A program made the translations under genes and the position numbers. This document shows positions 23,981 through 32,966 of a stretch of DNA of 38,124 bases, piece by piece (the first letter of the stretch is position 1; every line of letters starts with the position of its first letter). Under the pieces are notes generated by a model. It was not told the origin of the DNA and did no database searches. It worked only from the letters and a program-made list of their open reading frames with translations. Location: assembly GCF_938045345.1 (NCBI RefSeq), contig NZ_CALIMS010000019.1, forward strand, positions 1 to 38,124, in the 5' to 3' direction. The DNA comes from an uncultured Campylobacter sp. GTDB lineage: Bacteria > Campylobacterota > Campylobacteria > Campylobacterales > Campylobacteraceae.

Positions 23981-25330
23981 ATGAATGATAAATTTAGCAA
24001 AATCGGCTTCATTCTCGCAGTCGCAGGCAGTGCCGTGGGGCTCGGTAATGCGTGGAAATTCCCCACTTTAGTAGGCACCAACGGCGGCAGCGCATTTATC
24101 TTGCTATATCTTTTGCTGACGCTTTTGGTTAGCTTCGTGATTTTTTTAGCCGAGATCGTCATCGGCAGGCTAAGCGAAAGTGATCCGGTGCGCGCATTTG
24201 AAAAGCTCGCGCCCTCATACAAAGGCGCATGGAAATACGCGGGATTTTTTATGATTAGTGCGCTTTTGATCTATGCTTTTTACAGCGTCGTAATGGGCTG
24301 GATCCTAAAATACGTAGTCTCAAGCGCCTTGTATCTGCCAAAAAGCATAGATGAAAGCGGCGCAGCGTTTAAAGCGCTTTTAGGTAGTGATTTTTTAAGC
24401 GTAGCGGTGTGCTTTACCATAGCGTCGGCGTTTTGCTTTTTCATCGTATCTAAAGGTGTCAAAAGCGGCATCGAGCGACTTAATGTCTGGATGATGCCCG
24501 CGCTATTTATTTTGCTGGTTTTGATGCTAATTTACGCCGCGAGTTTCGATGGATTCGGACGTAGCGCAAAATTCTTGCTAGTGCCAGATTTTTCCAAGCT
24601 TAATAAGGATAGCGTTCTTTCGGCGCTAGGACTTGCGTTTTTTACGCTCTCGCTTGGCGTTACTACGATTATGACCTATGCTGCAAGCCTGCCTGCGCGC
24701 ACCAATATCCTAACCTCAAGCATAAATATCGTCTGCATTAATGTCCTAATCGGCGTGATGATGGGACTTATCGTCTTTACTTTCATCTTTGAATTCGGCG
24801 GCGATCCCAAAGCGCAAGGTCCGGGGCTAGTGTTTGTCTCGCTGGTGGTACTTTTTTCAAAGCTCGGTGCGATCGGAAACATCCTAGCCTTTTTATTTTT
24901 CACCTCACTATTATTTGCGGCGATTACTTCTGCAATTTCGATGCTGGAGCCTGCGATTTATTATCTCGTAAACTCCCGCAAGCTAAGCCGCAAGCGCGCT
25001 TCGCTTTTAGTTTTTACCGTGACGTATGTTTTAGGGATATGCTGCATTTTGGGTTATTACGGGGGCACGAGCGAGTATTTTAGCCTAGGTGGCAAGAGCT
25101 TTTTTGACGTGCTTGATTACCTAACCTCGAATATCTTAATGCCTCTTAGCGGCATAATCGTGGCGATTTTCGTAGGATTCGTGATCAAAAAACGAGCCGT
25201 CGAAATTCTACTGCGCCCATATATGGGACGAATGGGCTTTAAGCTGTGGTATTTCGTGCTGCTGCGCTTCGTGGCGCCAGTCGCGATCGTAGTGATAGCG
25301 CTCAATCAGCTAAAAATTTTAAATTTTTAA
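23981..25330 (+). CDS. NSS-family sodium-dependent symporter, copy 1
   Basis: Inner-membrane neurotransmitter:sodium symporter (LeuT fold) of 449 residues with about eleven helices. Family hallmarks are FSKIGFILAVAGSAVGLGNAWKFP in the first, unwound helix (sodium and substrate site), IFLAEIVIGR, the GIERLNVWMMP loop, ALGLAFFTLSLGVTTIMTYAAS in helix 6, and FFTSLLFAAITSAISMLEP. The substrate is unknown, probably an amino acid. ATG at 23981 with AAGG upstream. It is paralogous to the next gene, from which it is separated by 506 bases. Confidence 0.93.
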   Translation: MNDKFSKIGFILAVAGSAVGLGNAWKFPTLVGTNGGSAFILLYLLLTLLVSFVIFLAEIVIGRLSESDPVRAFEKLAPSYKGAWKYAGFFMISALLIYAFYSVVMGWILKYVVSSALYLPKSIDESGAAFKALLGSDFLSVAVCFTIASAFCFFIVSKGVKSGIERLNVWMMPALFILLVLMLIYAASFDGFGRSAKFLLVPDFSKLNKDSVLSALGLAFFTLSLGVTTIMTYAASLPARTNILTSSINIVCINVLIGVMMGLIVFTFIFEFGGDPKAQGPGLVFVSLVVLFSKLGAIGNILAFLFFTSLLFAAITSAISMLEPAIYYLVNSRKLSRKRASLLVFTVTYVLGICCILGYYGGTSEYFSLGGKSFFDVLDYLTSNILMPLSGIIVAIFVGFVIKKRAVEILLRPYMGRMGFKLWYFVLLRFVAPVAIVVIALNQLKILNF

Positions 25331-25360
25331 ATTTTGCAAAGCGGATGGATAGCATGGAAG

Positions 25361-25419
25361 TTAAAATTTGGCGCTGAAGCAGTCTAAAAGCGACGGGCAA
25401 AATTTCATAGCGAACTTGC
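25361..25419. repeat. Diverged direct repeat, copy 1
   Basis: About 45 of 59 bases match 25717-25775; shared words include TTAAAATTT, GAAGCAG/AAAGCAG, AAATTTCAT and TTGC at the end. It lies just after the copy 1 NSS gene. Confidence 0.5.
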
Positions 25420-25716
25420 CGCGATCCGTTAGCCTTGCAGCGATAGTTTAAAATTTTATGTTTAGATAGAGGAAGGTCAAAGTATGTAGCGACAATCAGC
25501 CTTCGGCGCGACCGCGGCAACCCACATGGCGATCGGTGCGCGTGGCAAAGGCGCCGTAGCGTAGCCGCACCGAATCGCGCCGCGGAATTTTAAAATTATA
25601 AACCGAGACGGTTGACGCGTAGCCGCCACGATAGTTTATGACGCGACCTACGCAATGTGCCGCAGAAGCGGCGCGTAAAATTTTGTGGTGACCCGCGCAA
25701 AATTGTGCTTGGAATT

Positions 25717-25775
25717 TTAAAATTTAGCGTCAAAGCAGCCCAAAAGTAGCGCGCCAAATTTCATGGCGAGTTTGC
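25717..25775. repeat. Diverged direct repeat, copy 2
   Basis: Partner of 25361-25419, about 60 bases before the copy 2 NSS gene. The two repeats sit in corresponding places near the ends of the gap, as if the flanking sequence had been duplicated with the carrier genes. Confidence 0.5.
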
Positions 25776-25836
25776 GTAGATAGTTTGGAATTTTAAAATT
25801 CCGCAGCTTTAAAATTTAAAAATCATCGGAGCGAAA

Positions 25837-27180
25837 ATGAACGATAAATTTAGCAAAATCGGCTTCATACTTGCCGTCGCAGGCGGCGCGGTGGGGCTTG
25901 GCAACGCATGGAAATTCCCCACCCTCGTGGGCCAAAACGGCGGCAGCGCCTTCGTGCTTTTATACCTCGCGCTCACGCTGGGCGTGGGCTTTAGCATATT
26001 CCTAGCCGAGATGGCGCTAGGCAGGCTGAGCGGGAGGGATCTGCCGAGCGCTTACGAGACGCTTGCGCCGCGCGGCGGACGCAAATGGCGTGCAGGAGGT
26101 GTTTTCATCGCGGGCGGCATGCTGGTGCTGTCCTTTTACCTCGTCATCCTCGGCTGGGTGATCCGATACATATTTTTGGGCTTTTCTCCGCTGCCCGCAA
26201 CCGCTGAGGAAGCGGGCGCCGTATTTGACGATCTCATCTCGCATTCGCTAGCCACGAGCCTCGGCTTTTACGCGCTTGCGCTCGTGCTGACGCTCTCCGT
26301 CGTCGCGCGCGGCATCAAAAGCGGTATCGAGCGGCTAAACGTCGTGATGATGCCGCTGCTTTTCGTGCTGCTACTTGCGATGCTTGTGTATGCGTGCACG
26401 ATGCAGGGCTTCGGCGCGGCGGCGAAATTTCTTTTTTACCCAGACTTCGGCAAAATCACCGTTAGCTCCGTCCTATCCGCGCTCGGGCTCGCGCTCTTTA
26501 CCCTATGCGTGGGCGTCGGCTGTATCGCAGCATACGCGGCATCGCTTAGCGAGGGGGTGCGGCTCGTGCGAAGCTCGGTAAACATCGTATTTATCAACAT
26601 CGCGATCGGGCTGATGATGGGGCTCATCGTCTTTACCTTCATCTTCGAATTCCGCGCCGATCCCGCGCAGGGTGCGGGGCTTGTATTCGTTTCGCTCACT
26701 ACGATGTTTGCAAAAATGGGGCTAGCGGGGCAGGTGCTTGAAGTCGCGTTTTTCGTCTCGCTCTTTTTTGCAGGGATCACGAGCGCGGTTTCTATGATCG
26801 AGCCTTTCGTCTTTTATCTCATCGGCAGATTTAAAATTTCGCGCCTGCGCGCAGTCTGCATCTCGGGGTGCGTCATAGCGGTGCTAGGCGCATGCTCGCT
26901 ACTATCGATGTACGCGGATTATGCGAGCAGGTTTAAGCTTTTCGGCGCGAGCTTTTTTGACTGCTTGGACTTCGTAAGCTCAAACGTCATGCTGCCCCTC
27001 GGCGCGCTAACCTCGGCGATCTTCGTGGGCTTTGTTATGGATACGCAGCGCCTGCGCGGGCTTTTCGGCGCCGATATGGGCGAGCTGGGATTTAAAATTT
27101 GGTACTTTTCGCTGCGCTTCGTAGCGCCCGTCGCGATCGTGATCATAATGGCAAATCTACTGTTTTTCGGCGGGAAATAA
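25837..27180 (+). CDS. NSS-family sodium-dependent symporter, copy 2
   Basis: The 447-residue paralogue of the preceding gene, with the same first helix (FSKIGFILAVAGGAVGLGNAWKFP), IFLAEMALGRLSG, the GIERLNVVMMP loop and ALGLALFTLCVGVGCIAAYAAS in helix 6. The near-identical N-terminal 40 residues and diverged interior suggest duplication followed by selection on the substrate path. GGAGCGAAA precedes the ATG. It is markedly richer in GC codons than copy 1. Tandem NSS pairs are also known from Helicobacter pylori (HP0497/HP0498, from memory). Confidence 0.93.
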   Translation: MNDKFSKIGFILAVAGGAVGLGNAWKFPTLVGQNGGSAFVLLYLALTLGVGFSIFLAEMALGRLSGRDLPSAYETLAPRGGRKWRAGGVFIAGGMLVLSFYLVILGWVIRYIFLGFSPLPATAEEAGAVFDDLISHSLATSLGFYALALVLTLSVVARGIKSGIERLNVVMMPLLFVLLLAMLVYACTMQGFGAAAKFLFYPDFGKITVSSVLSALGLALFTLCVGVGCIAAYAASLSEGVRLVRSSVNIVFINIAIGLMMGLIVFTFIFEFRADPAQGAGLVFVSLTTMFAKMGLAGQVLEVAFFVSLFFAGITSAVSMIEPFVFYLIGRFKISRLRAVCISGCVIAVLGACSLLSMYADYASRFKLFGASFFDCLDFVSSNVMLPLGALTSAIFVGFVMDTQRLRGLFGADMGELGFKIWYFSLRFVAPVAIVIIMANLLFFGGK

Positions 27181-28236
27181 AAGCGAGCGAAATAGATAGG
27201 AGCGAGCGAAATTTCGCGCGATAAATCGTGCGGCAGATTTGCGCGGCGAAGCGGCATGCTGGGATCGCGAGCTAATTTGCGACGTTTAGGCTCGGCTAAA
27301 TCGTGTGCTGCGATCCGCGAAGCGCCCGAGCAAAAGGCTTTAACGCAATGAAATTTCATACGGTAATCATAATCATGCGCGGTAAAATTTAAGCGTAAAT
27401 TTTGTGCCTCGTTTCATACCGAAAAGAGCCCAAACGCATCCCCAAATTTAAAATTTACGCATTAAAATTTCGCAATTCGCGCAAAAAAATCTAAAAGTAT
27501 TAAAATTTAATCTGCTCGCTCGAATAAACGAGCGCCGAAATACACCTTGCGAATAAAATTTAGCAACCAAGGCAGAAAGCGATTTAATCGGTCCGAGCCG
27601 TTAAATTTTACTCAAAACGCCGTCCGTATGTCTCGGGTATGGCTAGCTTGCGCGGATCGACGCAGCAAAGTAGATAAAAAAGCAGTCTGGGCTTTAGCAA
27701 AACGTATCGATGGAAAATTAAAATTTTGTGTGTGGGCGGCGCAGAAATTTAATCGGCTCCTTAAATTTTGTGCGCAGATACGCTTAATCCATAGTGCGGT
27801 GCGATCGGCTGCGGCGTCCATTGTAAAGCGAAAAATCTAAGCGCGTTTTTCATACCAAACCAGCATAATTTATTTTTGGTGCAAGAGCATAGTCGCCCAT
27901 TCCCCTACCGCGGCAGAGAGAAGTAATATAGCGAATTGAGTGAGTAGCGGAATAAATTTAAGCGGGCGTATTTTGCGCCGCAGTATCTAAAACACTCATC
28001 AAAGTATACGCTCTGCACACAACTCCTATCTGGCGCAGCAAAATATGATATGTACTTGTAAAAGGGCGTTAAAATTCTTAGGTCCGTAGCATGAAATTTA
28101 AACCGGCAAGCATGCGGCGTAAAATATCCGCCGCGGGGCGCGTAGCAAGGAGTCTGTTCAGAAGCGTCACGACAAGCTATGATACTCGTCGCCTGCAAAT
28201 CTAAAACGAGCGGGCGAGCGGCAAATTTAATAAAAT
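27181..28236. other. 1056-base gene-free stretch between the NSS carriers and rho
   Basis: The longest gap in the window, between the convergent NSS and rho units. ORFs at 27547-27840 (plus) and 27905-28198 (minus) lack ribosome sites and encode repetitive Lys-Phe words produced by AAATTT motifs. A small hairpin CGCTCG-AATAAA-CGAGCG sits near 27515. I cannot exclude a small RNA. Confidence 0.45.
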
Positions 28237-29583
28237 TTAGCCGTTCATTATCGATAGCAGTTCAGTATTGTCTTTGGTTTTTAGCATCTTGGCGTATAAA
28301 AATTTCAGCGCCTCGACGTCGTCCATCGTCGAGATCGCCGATCGCAGCGCCCAGATTTTTTGCAGATTTTCACTGCCTTGCAAAAGTTCCTCTTTGCGCG
28401 TGCCGGACTTGGTGATGTTGATCGCGGGGTAAATTCTACGATCCGATATGTTACGATCGAGAATGATCTCGCTGTTGCCCGTGCCCTTGAACTCCTCAAA
28501 GATCACGTCGTCCATACGCGAGCCGGTCTCGATGAGCGCAGTAGCGACGATAGTGAGCGAGCCGCCGTTTTCGATATTTCGCGCCGCACCGAAGAAGCGC
28601 TTCGGCTTGTGCAGGGCGTTTGCGTCCACGCCGCCGCTTAGCACTTTGCCGCTGCTAGGCGTGACGGTGTTGTAGGCGCGCGCAAGGCGAGTGATGCTAT
28701 CGAGCAGGATGACGACGTCCTTGCCATTTTCGACGGCGCGTTTTGCCTTTTCGATGACGAGCTCGGCGACGCGGACGTGATTGAATGCTGGCTGATCGAA
28801 GGTCGAGCTAAACACCTCGCCGCGCACGCTGCGCTCCATATCGGTCACCTCCTCTGGGCGCTCGTCGACTAGCAGCACCAAAAGCTCGACCTCGGGGTGG
28901 TTGCGCGTAATGCCGTTGGCAAGCTCCTTCATAAGCTCCGTTTTACCGCTACGCGGAGGCGCCGTGATGAGCCCGCGCTGCCCCTTGCCGATCGGCGTAA
29001 AAAGATCGAGCACGCGACCGGTAAGGCGCATAGGATCGTATTCGAGCTTGAGCTTTTCGGTCGGGAAAAGCGGCGTGAGATTGTCAAATAGCGGGCGCTC
29101 TCTAGCCTCTTGGATCGATTTGTAATTGATCGCCTCGATCTTTAAGAGCGCGTAGTACTTCTCCTGATCCTTCGGCTCGCGCACCTGGCCCGTGACGATG
29201 TCGCCGACGCGCAGGGCGAATTTGCGGATCTGGCTGAGACTCACGTAGGCGTCGTTGGCGCTGTCGCTTAAATTTGAATCTATGCCGCGCAAAAAGCCGT
29301 AACCCTCGGCGGTAACCTCCAAAATCCCCGTAAAAAGTATAAAGCCGCCCTGCTTTGTCTGCATGCGTAAAATTTCAAAAACGAGCGCTTGGCGGCGGAA
29401 TTCGCGCGGGTTTTCGACGCCGAGCTCGTCTGCTATGGCGATGAGATTTTCAAGATCCATCGAGCGGAGCTCCTCAATCTGGTAGCCCTCGACGGGAACG
29501 TGCGTTTTAGCGTAAGTTTTTCTGCCGTTTTGATTAGAATTTGAAACGGCGGTCTGAGCGGAATTTTGATTTGTATTTTCCAT
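28237..29583 (-). CDS. rho: Transcription termination factor Rho
   Basis: Hexameric RNA-dependent ATPase that terminates transcription. The 448-residue protein has a short polar N-terminus (Asn/Gln-rich, 1-25), the Rho N-terminal helix bundle (ELRSMDLENLIAIADELG), the RNA-binding cold-shock-like domain (GILEVTAEGYGFLR), and the RecA-type core with Walker A PPRSGKTEL (about 209-217), LVLLVDERPEEVTDM and the secondary-site GGSLTIVATALIETGSRMD. AGAGGAC precedes the ATG. It lies 59 bases downstream of accA on the same strand and may share its transcript. Confidence 0.97.
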   Translation of the reverse strand: MENTNQNSAQTAVSNSNQNGRKTYAKTHVPVEGYQIEELRSMDLENLIAIADELGVENPREFRRQALVFEILRMQTKQGGFILFTGILEVTAEGYGFLRGIDSNLSDSANDAYVSLSQIRKFALRVGDIVTGQVREPKDQEKYYALLKIEAINYKSIQEARERPLFDNLTPLFPTEKLKLEYDPMRLTGRVLDLFTPIGKGQRGLITAPPRSGKTELMKELANGITRNHPEVELLVLLVDERPEEVTDMERSVRGEVFSSTFDQPAFNHVRVAELVIEKAKRAVENGKDVVILLDSITRLARAYNTVTPSSGKVLSGGVDANALHKPKRFFGAARNIENGGSLTIVATALIETGSRMDDVIFEEFKGTGNSEIILDRNISDRRIYPAINITKSGTRKEELLQGSENLQKIWALRSAISTMDDVEALKFLYAKMLKTKDNTELLSIMNG

Positions 29584-29642
29584 TTGTCCTCTTAGAGTGT
29601 GAAGTTATTAAATTTAGTTTTAAAAGTCGTGAAATTTAAAAT

Positions 29643-30581
29643 TTAGTTCTCTTTATAAGCACCGAACCTTAAAATTTTTTGTTGTCTTCTGCTGATGAGC
29701 TCGTCTATGCTAAGATCGTCTAGCTTGTGCAGCTCGGTTAAGACGTAGTTTCCAAGCGCTTTTATCGCGCCGTCTTTATCCCTATGAGCGCCCGTTTTAG
29801 GCTCTTTGATCACATCATCGACCAAGCCCAGCTCTTTTAGCTCCTCGGCGGTGATCTTTAGCGCCTTCGTAGCGGCCTCGCTCTTGCTCGGATCGTTCCA
29901 CAAAATCGCGGCACAGCCCTCGGGAGAGATGACCGAAAAGATTGAGTTTTGAAGCATCGCCAAACGATCGGCCACGCCGATAGCTAAAGCTCCGCCGCTA
30001 CCGCCCTCGCCGATAACGACGGCGATCGTAGGAGTTTTAAGATCGCTAAGCTCATATAGATTTCGCGCGATAGCCTCGCTCTGACCGCGCTCCTCGGCAC
30101 CAAGCCCCGGATATGCGCCCGGAGTGTCGATCAAAAACAAAATAGGAAGGTTAAATTTCTCGGCAAGTTTCGCTACGCGCAGAGCCTTGCGATAGCCCTC
30201 CGGATGCGGCATGCCGAAATTGCGCTTCAACTTATTTTTGGTGCCGCGGCCCTTCTGCTCGGCGATTACGGCGATTTTGCGGTTACCCATAATGCCCAAA
30301 TAGCACACGATCGAAGGATCGTCCCTAAAGGCGCGGTCGCCGTGAAGCTCCCTAGCGTCTTGCAAAAGCGCACGAATATAATCGATCGCGTAAGGGCGAT
30401 CCGGGTGGCGCGCAAGCTGAAGTCTTTGGTATTCGTTTAAATTCTTATAAACTTTAGAAATTTCTTTTTCGAGGTTCTTATTTAAAATTTCGGCCGCGTC
30501 CTCATCACCGCGAATTTTAGCGGCGGTGATGTCCTCGTCAATCTGCTTTATAGACTTTTCGAAGTCCAGATAGCTAGCCAT
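29643..30581 (-). CDS. accA: Acetyl-CoA carboxylase carboxyltransferase subunit alpha
   Basis: Subunit that, with AccD, transfers the carboxyl group from biotin to acetyl-CoA, the first step of fatty acid synthesis. Complete at 312 residues with an N-terminal coiled segment (SYLDFEKSIKQID) and the carboxyltransferase core: HPDRPYAIDYI, FRDDPSIVCYLG, MPHPEGYRKALR, PILFLIDTPGAYPG and VIGEGGSGGALAIG. Its ATG overlaps the fabF TAA by one base (TAATG). AccD is not in the window. Confidence 0.97.
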   Translation of the reverse strand: MASYLDFEKSIKQIDEDITAAKIRGDEDAAEILNKNLEKEISKVYKNLNEYQRLQLARHPDRPYAIDYIRALLQDARELHGDRAFRDDPSIVCYLGIMGNRKIAVIAEQKGRGTKNKLKRNFGMPHPEGYRKALRVAKLAEKFNLPILFLIDTPGAYPGLGAEERGQSEAIARNLYELSDLKTPTIAVVIGEGGSGGALAIGVADRLAMLQNSIFSVISPEGCAAILWNDPSKSEAATKALKITAEELKELGLVDDVIKEPKTGAHRDKDGAIKALGNYVLTELHKLDDLSIDELISRRQQKILRFGAYKEN

Positions 30582-31798
30582 TAATCTACTCTTTTGAAAA
30601 TAAGCGATGCGTTCGTGCCGCCGAATCCGAAGTTATTGCTCATAACGCAATCGAGATTGGCCTTTCTAGCGACGTTTGGCACATAGTCCAAATCGCAATC
30701 TGGATCTTTTGAAATTTGATTTATCGTAGGCGGTATGATGCCGTTTTGCATCGCTAAAAGGCTGATCGCAGCCTCTACCGCTCCGGCAGCGCCCAAGCAG
30801 TGTCCCAGCTGGCCCTTGGTGGAGCTGACCGCAGGCACTTTGCCCTCGCCGAAAAGCTCTTTTAGCGCCGCAGTTTCATTTTTATCGTTTATTACTGTGG
30901 ATGTTCCGTGAGCGTTGATATAATCAATCTTCGGGCGTCCCGCCATCTCGTAGGCTTTTTTCATAGCGCGTATCGGGCCGTCTAGGCTAGGCGAAGTGAT
31001 ATGATAAGCATCGCCGCTAGCGCCGAATCCTACGAGCTCGCCGTAAATTTTAGCGCCGCGCGCTTTTGCGTCCTCTAGCTCTTCTAAAACTAAAGCCGCC
31101 GCGCCTTCACCCATTACAAAGCCGTTTCGTTCCGCATCGAACGGACGTGAAGCATGCGCTGGATCGTCATTTCTAGCGCAAAGAGCCTTCATCGCGGCAA
31201 ATCCGCCGATACCTACGGGACAAACCGCAGCCTCGGCACCCACTGCGAGCATCTTTTTCGCTTCGCCGATCATGATAACTCTCGCAGCGTCCATAATCGC
31301 GTGCGCGGAAGCCGCGCAAGCCGTAACGCTGGATAAATTGGGGCCTTTTAAGTTGTAATATATTGAAACAAAGCCGCCGAGCATATTTACTAAAGCAGAG
31401 GGGATAAAAAACGGAGAAATTCGCCTAGGGCCGCGCTGCAAGCAGGTATTGGCGTTTATCTCGATATTCGGCAAACCGCCTATACCGCTAGCGGAGCTAA
31501 CGCCGAATTCGTCGCTATCGAAACCGCTAAATTTAGCGTCATCCATAGCTTCACCCGCAGCTTTAAGCCCGAGTTGGATAAATCTATCCATTTTTTTTAT
31601 CTCTTTTCCATCCTCGATTATGCTCGAAGGATCGAAACCTTTTACTTCAGCTGCAATTTGAACCGGAAATTCGCTAGCGTCAAAGAGCGAAATTTTATCA
31701 ACCCCGGTTTTTCCGTTACAGATATTTTCAAAACTGCTCTGTTTGTCAAGCCCGAGAGAGGTTATCATCCCGATGCCCGTTACTACGACTCGTTTCAA
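30581..31798 (-). CDS. fabF: 3-oxoacyl-ACP synthase II
   Basis: Condensing enzyme that elongates acyl-ACP with malonyl-ACP in the cytosol. The 405-residue product has the catalytic triad in place: Cys161 (SSVTACAAS), the histidine in NAHGTST and the histidine in GQLGHCLGAAGAVEA. The start codon is TTG at 31798; it has AAGGA 7 bases upstream and gives the family's usual MKRVVVTGIG start. It begins 18 bases after acpP and overlaps accA by one base, so acpP-fabF-accA form a tight operon. Confidence 0.97.
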   Translation of the reverse strand: MKRVVVTGIGMITSLGLDKQSSFENICNGKTGVDKISLFDASEFPVQIAAEVKGFDPSSIIEDGKEIKKMDRFIQLGLKAAGEAMDDAKFSGFDSDEFGVSSASGIGGLPNIEINANTCLQRGPRRISPFFIPSALVNMLGGFVSIYYNLKGPNLSSVTACAASAHAIMDAARVIMIGEAKKMLAVGAEAAVCPVGIGGFAAMKALCARNDDPAHASRPFDAERNGFVMGEGAAALVLEELEDAKARGAKIYGELVGFGASGDAYHITSPSLDGPIRAMKKAYEMAGRPKIDYINAHGTSTVINDKNETAALKELFGEGKVPAVSSTKGQLGHCLGAAGAVEAAISLLAMQNGIIPPTINQISKDPDCDLDYVPNVARKANLDCVMSNNFGFGGTNASLIFKRVD

Positions 31799-31816
31799 AA
31801 CCGCTTCCTTAAAATT

Positions 31817-32053
31817 TTATTTCTTAGGCAAATTTTCTATATAATCTACTACGTCTTTAATGCTTACTAATTTTTCGGACTCGCTATCAGGGATCTCGAT
31901 ACCGAATTTCTCCTCTAAAGCCATTACTAGCTCAACTACGTCAAGAGAGTCCGCGCCCAAATCTTCGATAATTTTAGAGTCAAGTTTAACCTGATCCGGG
32001 CTAACGCTGAGTTGTTCTACAACTACGTCTCTTACATCTTCAAATACTGCCAT
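31817..32053 (-). CDS. acpP: Acyl carrier protein
   Basis: Small acidic carrier of growing acyl chains, 78 residues. The phosphopantetheine attachment site is Ser36 in LGADSLDVVELVMALEEKFG, the strictly conserved DSL motif. AAAGGAG precedes the ATG. It lies between fabG and fabF, as in many bacteria, with a candidate internal promoter upstream, fitting the high ACP demand. Confidence 0.98.
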   Translation of the reverse strand: MAVFEDVRDVVVEQLSVSPDQVKLDSKIIEDLGADSLDVVELVMALEEKFGIEIPDSESEKLVSIKDVVDYIENLPKK

Positions 32054-32088
32054 TTTAGCACTCCTTTAAAAAAATACCGCGTAATTCT

Positions 32089-32094
32089 ATAATA
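32089..32094 (-). promoter_or_regulatory. Candidate -10 box for acpP
   Basis: The minus strand reads AAATATTATAGAATT; TATTAT lies about 36 bases before the acpP ATG in the 68-base fabG-acpP gap. An extra promoter for acpP would be expected physiologically. Confidence 0.35.
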
Positions 32095-32121
32095 TTTAAC
32101 CTTAAATTCCGCTATTTAACG

Positions 32122-32865
32122 CTACATATAGAGCCCGCCGTTGATTTTAAGCGTCTCTCCCGTAATGTAGCCCGCGCCGTCGCTTAGCAAAAACGCAACT
32201 CCTTCGGCGACGTCGCTCGTGCTTCCCATGCGCTTAAGCGGGATGCTCGCTTCGTAGCTTGCTTTTACGTCGTCGCTTAGCGCGTCCGTCATATCGGTGG
32301 CGATGAAGCCTGGAGTTATGCAGTTGAAGCGGATGCCGCGCGCTGCGCCCTCCTTTGCGAAACTCTTATTCATTGCGATCATTCCACCCTTACTCGCGCT
32401 GTAATTGACCTGCCCGGCGTTTCCCATTTCACCGACGATCGATGCAATGTTTACGACCGCGCCGAAGCGCTTTTTGCTCATTAGCTTCAAAGCTTCACGG
32501 CAGCCAATGAAGGCGCTACTTAAATTTGCTTCGATTACGCCCATGAAGTCTTCCAGCTTCATCCTAAGCGCGAGCTTGTCGTTCGTGACGCCCGCGTTAT
32601 TTACGAGATAGCTTAGTTCGCCGTCGCTTTGCGCGATCAAGCTTAGCGCCTCGCTAAATTCCGCCTCGTTCGTCGCGTCAAATTTTATCACGGCGCCCTC
32701 TCCGCCGTTTGCGCGGATCTCCTCTAGCAGCGCATCCGCAGGCTCTGGGCTTGAGCGATAATTGATCCACACCTTAAGCCCGTAAGATGCCAAAGTCCTT
32801 GCGATCTGCGCGCCGATACCGCGGCTCGCGCCGGTGATTAAAACGTTTTTTCCACTAAATTTCAT
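32122..32865 (-). CDS. fabG: 3-oxoacyl-ACP reductase
   Basis: NADPH-dependent short-chain dehydrogenase that reduces 3-oxoacyl-ACP. The 247-residue protein has the cofactor motif TGASRGIG (11-18), NNAG (89-92), the catalytic Ser142, Tyr155 and Lys159 (YSASK), and the closing GYITGETLKINGGLYM. AAAGGACAAGT precedes the ATG. It is followed by acpP, fabF and accA in the order of the pathway, supporting FabG rather than another dehydrogenase. Confidence 0.95.
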   Translation of the reverse strand: MKFSGKNVLITGASRGIGAQIARTLASYGLKVWINYRSSPEPADALLEEIRANGGEGAVIKFDATNEAEFSEALSLIAQSDGELSYLVNNAGVTNDKLALRMKLEDFMGVIEANLSSAFIGCREALKLMSKKRFGAVVNIASIVGEMGNAGQVNYSASKGGMIAMNKSFAKEGAARGIRFNCITPGFIATDMTDALSDDVKASYEASIPLKRMGSTSDVAEGVAFLLSDGAGYITGETLKINGGLYM

Positions 32866-32966
32866 ACTTGTCCTTTTATTAAAATTTTAATTTCTAGCGT
32901 AAATTTATCCAAATTTACCTAAATTTTAGCAGTTTAAACCTGCTCGCGAGCTGCGCCGTTTAAATT

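Larger units (their letters stand above)
25331..25836. other. Gene-free gap between the two NSS carriers
   Basis: No gene is seen. The gap contains two diverged copies of a ~59-base unit starting TTAAAATTT(G/A)GCG at 25361-25419 and 25717-25775 (about three quarters of positions match), plus GCCGC/GCGGC hairpins. The second copy ends about 60 bases before the copy 2 ATG. Confidence 0.5.

Noticed and set aside
27547..27840. 97-codon plus-strand ORF in the gap before rho
   Set aside because: TTG start without ribosome site; the product is repetitive Lys-Phe and Arg text from AAATTT words, with no domain-like pattern.
27905..28198. 97-codon minus-strand ORF in the same gap
   Set aside because: No ribosome site and no protein-like composition; rich in Cys, Tyr and Arg as expected of noncoding frames.
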